From Kiritimatiellia bacterium (GTDB taxonomy: Bacteria; Verrucomicrobiota; Kiritimatiellia; RFP12; UBA1067): a stretch of DNA of 5,838 nt. Positions 3,139 to 5,838 of the stretch are shown here, in pieces. The stretch covers positions 1 through 5,838 of the forward strand of contig JAFXEA010000202.1 in the NCBI GenBank assembly GCA_017521065.1. Direction: 5' to 3'. How positions within the stretch are numbered: the stretch's first letter is position 1; the number at the start of each line of letters is the position of its first letter. The notes beneath the pieces are model-generated. The model worked only from the letters and a program-made list of their open reading frames with translations, had not been told where the DNA came from and made no database searches. A program made the position numbers and the translations under genes.

Positions 3139-5838
3139 CAGCGAACTATGATTCTCATGGCAACCGGGCCGACAGACAGCGTTCCTGAACCAAACCGGTA
3201 ATCCCCAAATGGCATTTCAACACCGCCAATCGTCAACGATGCAACCCGCATCGCAACGCCAGACGCTATATCAAGAGACGTCTCTGACGCAAGCGACATG
3301 TTCGCCGTCCGGTGAAACACACCGGATTCTGCAATCGTCATCTTCGCAGATCCGTTCACGTCGATGTTTTCGGCATTGCGCCACGAGCCACCGTCCTCAA
3401 AAGTCAAAATGCCGGAATTGACGGACAGATCGCCCTTCGCCGTCATGGCACGATTAACGACGGTTGTGAAGTTACCTGAAAAATCCACTGACAGGTCTCC
3501 GGCGAAGTCAATCCAAGGCGTGGAGTTCTTCGTCTGGTTCACGTAAAGCAAGGCAGGCCGTTCACTTGAATTGGTTACGACCGTCGGCTTGCATCCGGCC
3601 AGTTCCTTAGTGTCCAAGCGTCCGACACGCTGTACCGTTCCGCATAGATCCCAAATGGTATCATGCCCCAGCATCATTGTTTTACCCGCATTGTCAAACG
3701 CCCAATCCACCGTGGTTTTTAGTGTGCATTGATTCAGACGGAAATCCTCCAACCCGTTATCTCGGCCTATTCCAGGCAACTCATTCCCGGCCACGGCAAA
3801 TGTAATCACGCCTGCTGATCCGGCAGAATCAAACCCTTCGGGCTTTATCGCCATCGAATGCTTCAATTTGACGGGGCTGCCTTCGATTGTCAATTTCCCG
3901 GCGCCAGGACGCAGGCGGAAATATCCCGAATTGGCGCTGTCCGCATCTTCAATACCCCCTTTAAACACTATGTCAGAACCTTTCCAAAAATAGACATCCA
4001 GATTCCGGTTTCCGAAAGTAAGCTTTCCATTGACAGTCGACAGCCCCGCCCAACAGGCCAATGCATGGCGATTCCAATCCGAACTGTCGTTATTGTTGAA
4101 GAATACATCCTTATCAAGTGTTGCCCCATATAGAGTAAAGGTCTTTCTGGGACCGACAATCACCTTGCCGGAGCCATTCCCCAAAGTCATGCCGTTCTCC
4201 AGACGGATTCCACCGTCATCCAGATAGATGTCGCCTGCAAAATCGCTATCATTCCTCAAAATCAATTCCGCAGATCCATTCTTGCGGACCGCGTACTTTG
4301 CAAGAGGATCAGATGAAATTGAGCCTGTTAGCTTAAGTTCCGTCCCAACCTGCCAAATCTGATCTCCGTCAACCTTTATCGGAGATGAAATGGAGCGTTG
4401 GCCGGTACCGGATACCGTTATTCCACCTGATGCAAGGCGAAGCAGCGCATTTTCGCCTGCTGCACCTATCTCGAACGCACCGGATCCATTCAAGGAAACG
4501 CCATTCAGGAAAGTGTCACCGACAACAATGGCTGCGGATCCGGTAGCGAACACGGCGTACACGGAACCATCCGAGAGATTTACCGTATCCGACCAATTGT
4601 CTGAATTGGTCACCAATGTGTCGCTTCCGCCGGCCGTCCAATCGACCTGCGTTCCTGCGATCGCTCCATACGGCACATATATCGTCCCTGAGCCTTTAAG
4701 CCATTCGACATCGGATGAAGTATAGCGCCCCGGCGCAAGATTCTTTCCGGCAACGGTTCCAGACGCAACATATATCCCAATGCCTTCTCCCAATATGAGT
4801 TTGCTGTCTTCACCAAGATTCAACGTGAAAGCGGCATCGTCGACAAAGTATTCCGATGTAAGAATTTCAAGCACCGCACCGTCGCCAAGCGTGATCTTGT
4901 CGAACCTGCTGCACATCACATGATCGTCAAGCCTAAACACTTCTCCGTCTTCAAGCCGCAGCAAACATTCTGAAAGTTCACGCCGTCCATTGTTGAGAAC
5001 CTCCAGAACCCCTTCGCCCATCTCATAGAAGCCATGCTCCCTCGCAACTCCATCAACAGTCAAAAATCCAACCGTCTGCGTAACGACAGTTCCGCCTTCA
5101 CCGGCGGCTATCGACAATATTCCGCTTCCGTCCAGCTGAATCTCCGCCATAAGTCCGAAAACATTCCCCGAAGCGATAGCGACCGCTGCTCCATCTGAGA
5201 TCGTTATCTTCTCGGCATTCCTCCACGAACCGTTTCCAGTGAAAACAAGCGCGCCTCCATTAACGGCAATATGTCCACTAGCAGACGACGGATAATCCAA
5301 CGTCGTAATTTTGGATCCTGCAAAATCGACGGAAAGTCTACCGCCGAATACGACTTGGGGCGTCGAATTCTCGGCAGGATTCAAATACAGTTTGGCCAGC
5401 GTCGCTGCTGATGAATTGGTTATGACGGAAAGCGGCCCCTCCTTGCTTTCATAGTTAAGTCGATTGATGTTAAGATGCCCGACTCTTTGCGATGTCCCGC
5501 AAAGGTCCCAAAGCGAATCGCAACCGAACTCGATTCGTTGGCTTGCATTGTCAAACGCCCAATCCACGGTTGTGGAAAGCTTGGAGCAGGTAAAACGATT
5601 TGCTTGCGCACCTTTATTTCCTACTGCCACTATTTTATTTCCGGCAACTGAAAACACCAGATGAAACCCATAGTCGGAATTAGCCGTTCGTCGCCCATTA
5701 AGCACCGAAATAGGATATGAAAAATCAACAGGAACCCCGGTGAATTCCACGGTACCGCCAGATGCTTCCCTGAAATACAGGTATCCTCCACCATCCATGC
5801 CACCCTCAAACCGAGTATAACTGTTTACATAAGGATAC
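3138..5838 (-). CDS. Large autotransporter-passenger-type repeat protein, C-terminal part (5' end outside window)
   Basis: The frame is open to base 5838 and at least 899 residues are visible. The Met codon at 5798 is internal: 13 more in-frame codons precede it without a stop, it has no Shine-Dalgarno or signal peptide, and it falls inside a repeat block. Residue numbers here count that Met as 1. The chain is rich in Gly, Ser, Asn, Val and short beta strands, typical of a right-handed beta-helix passenger. Layout: repeat block 1 (to residue 269), a linker with further strands (270-384), a 'new module' motif VDWTAGG...NSDNWSD (385-404), strands ending in SSPIKVDGDQIWQVG, a PATR-like repeat (501-536), repeat block 2 (about 607-878), and a short tail MRIIVR before TGA. 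No beta-barrel translocator, PEP-CTERM, LPXTG or type IX sorting domain is visible, so the export and anchoring route is unknown. Related proteins are abundant in Verrucomicrobiota, Kiritimatiellota and Lentisphaerota and are assumed to be surface adhesins or scaffolds; that role is inferred here. The gene leads the beta-helix gene. Confidence 0.85.
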   Translation of the reverse strand, partial: YPYVNSYTRFEGGMDGGGYLYFREASGGTVEFTGVPVDFSYPISVLNGRRTANSDYGFHLVFSVAGNKIVAVGNKGAQANRFTCSKLSTTVDWAFDNASQRIEFGCDSLWDLCGTSQRVGHLNINRLNYESKEGPLSVITNSSAATLAKLYLNPAENSTPQVVFGGRLSVDFAGSKITTLDYPSSASGHIAVNGGALVFTGNGSWRNAEKITISDGAAVAIASGNVFGLMAEIQLDGSGILSIAAGEGGTVVTQTVGFLTVDGVAREHGFYEMGEGVLEVLNNGRRELSECLLRLEDGEVFRLDDHVMCSRFDKITLGDGAVLEILTSEYFVDDAAFTLNLGEDSKLILGEGIGIYVASGTVAGKNLAPGRYTSSDVEWLKGSGTIYVPYGAIAGTQVDWTAGGSDTLVTNSDNWSDTVNLSDGSVYAVFATGSAAIVVGDTFLNGVSLNGSGAFEIGAAGENALLRLASGGITVSGTGQRSISSPIKVDGDQIWQVGTELKLTGSISSDPLAKYAVRKNGSAELILRNDSDFAGDIYLDDGGIRLENGMTLGNGSGKVIVGPRKTFTLYGATLDKDVFFNNNDSSDWNRHALACWAGLSTVNGKLTFGNRNLDVYFWKGSDIVFKGGIEDADSANSGYFRLRPGAGKLTIEGSPVKLKHSMAIKPEGFDSAGSAGVITFAVAGNELPGIGRDNGLEDFRLNQCTLKTTVDWAFDNAGKTMMLGHDTIWDLCGTVQRVGRLDTKELAGCKPTVVTNSSERPALLYVNQTKNSTPWIDFAGDLSVDFSGNFTTVVNRAMTAKGDLSVNSGILTFEDGGSWRNAENIDVNGSAKMTIAESGVFHRTANMSLASETSLDIASGVAMRVASLTIGGVEMPFGDYRFGSGTLSVGPVAMRIIVR
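3165..3980 (-). repeat. Protein repeat block 2 (C-terminal copy)
   Basis: About 272 residues (607-878 counted from the Met at 5798) matching block 1 with a constant offset of 619 residues through the TTVDWAFDN and WDLCGT landmarks; the offset drifts to 609 by the closing motif, showing a net loss of about 10 residues in this copy. It ends 8 residues before the stop, so the protein finishes on a complete block. Confidence 0.85.
3688..3710 (-). repeat. 23-bp perfect direct repeat, copy 2
   Basis: Partner of 5545-5567. Same eight codons, same frame, in the C-terminal protein block. It could serve as a recombination site that deletes or adds one 619-codon unit in frame. Confidence 0.9.
4191..4298 (-). 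other. PATR-like passenger repeat
   Basis: Residues 501-536 read K-x-x-V-R-K-N-G-S-A-E-L-I-L-R-N-D-S-D-F-x-G-D-I-Y-L-D-D-G-G-I-R-L. This follows the PATR (PF12951) pattern of 'K-x-G-x-G-x-L-x-L-x-G-x-N-x-Y-x-G-x-x-x-V-x-x-G-x-L', one rung-and-turn of the passenger beta-helix. It identifies the fold of the whole protein better than any other stretch. It is a pattern match made by eye. Confidence 0.65.
4992..5838 (-). repeat. Protein repeat block 1 (copy at window edge)
   Basis: About 282 visible residues aligned with block 2. Shared landmarks in order: GGYLYF / SGYFRL, VAGN, TTVDWAFDNA, WDLCGT-x-QRVG-x-L, TNSS, LYLN...NSTP, F-x-G-x-LSVDF-x-G, GSWRNAE-x-I, and a closing G-x-Y...G-x-G-x-L-x-V. 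Over residues 76-110 against 695-729, 23 of 35 positions are identical. WDLCGTSQRVGHL is a variant of the L-D-L-N-G-x-x-Q-x-x-x-x-L coil common in PATR-type passengers, with Cys replacing Asn. The true left boundary may lie outside the window. Confidence 0.85.
5545..5567 (-). repeat. 23-bp perfect direct repeat, copy 1
   Basis: Identical to 3688-3710, 1857 bases (619 codons) away and in the same frame. It encodes V-D-W-A-F-D-N-A with the same codons in both copies, while flanking bases have diverged. Confidence 0.9.

Noticed and set aside
4390..4725. 111-codon plus-strand open frame opposite the large repeat gene
   Set aside because: No ribosome-binding site or recognisable pattern; composition is what the opposite strand of a Gly/Ser/Asn-rich gene gives.
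5796..5798. ATG as the start of the large repeat protein
   Set aside because: Thirteen further in-frame codons run to the window edge without a stop, there is no Shine-Dalgarno or signal peptide, and the Met lies inside repeat block 1.

Overview
The window holds four genes, all on the minus strand and all encoding exported or surface proteins. None is housekeeping, and there is no RNA gene, CRISPR array or insertion sequence. The style suggests the Kiritimatiellota/Lentisphaerota side of the PVC bacteria (for example a gut or rumen polysaccharide degrader): passenger-repeat surface proteins without an autotransporter barrel, pectate-lyase-like beta-helices, DUF4886 SGNH lipoproteins, and moderate GC. 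This taxonomic placement is inference from protein style, not from a marker gene.

Layout in transcription order (right to left). (1) 5838-3138: the C-terminal part (at least 899 residues) of a very large repeat protein of the autotransporter-passenger (PATR) type. It enters the window without its start and contains two copies of a roughly 270-residue beta-strand-rich block spaced 619 residues apart. (2) 3124-1427: a 565-residue secreted right-handed beta-helix protein with a Pectate_lyase_3-like N-terminus and an unassigned helical C-terminal third. It follows gene 1 by 13 bases, and its Shine-Dalgarno overlaps the upstream stop codon, so the two are very likely co-transcribed. (3) 1426-1204: the only sizeable intergenic region. 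It holds a 62-bp palindromic element made of two 28-bp hairpin units in inverted orientation, and next to the following gene a perfect extended -10 promoter. (4) 1203-292: a 303-residue DUF4886/SGNH-type lipoprotein with Ser41 and Asp246-x-x-His249 in place. (5) 235-1: the first 78 residues of an exported protein with a carbohydrate-binding-like beta-sandwich start, running off the window.

Taken together this looks like part of an outer-surface glycan-handling locus: a large adhesin or scaffold-like protein, a beta-helix protein (lyase or binding protein), an esterase-like lipoprotein and a possible carbohydrate-binding protein. The substrate cannot be read from the sequence. The most unusual feature is the intergenic palindromic element. 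Its two hairpin units share 21 of 28 positions, and six of the seven differences are three compensating base-pair changes, the signature of a structured, BIME/REP-like dispersed repeat.
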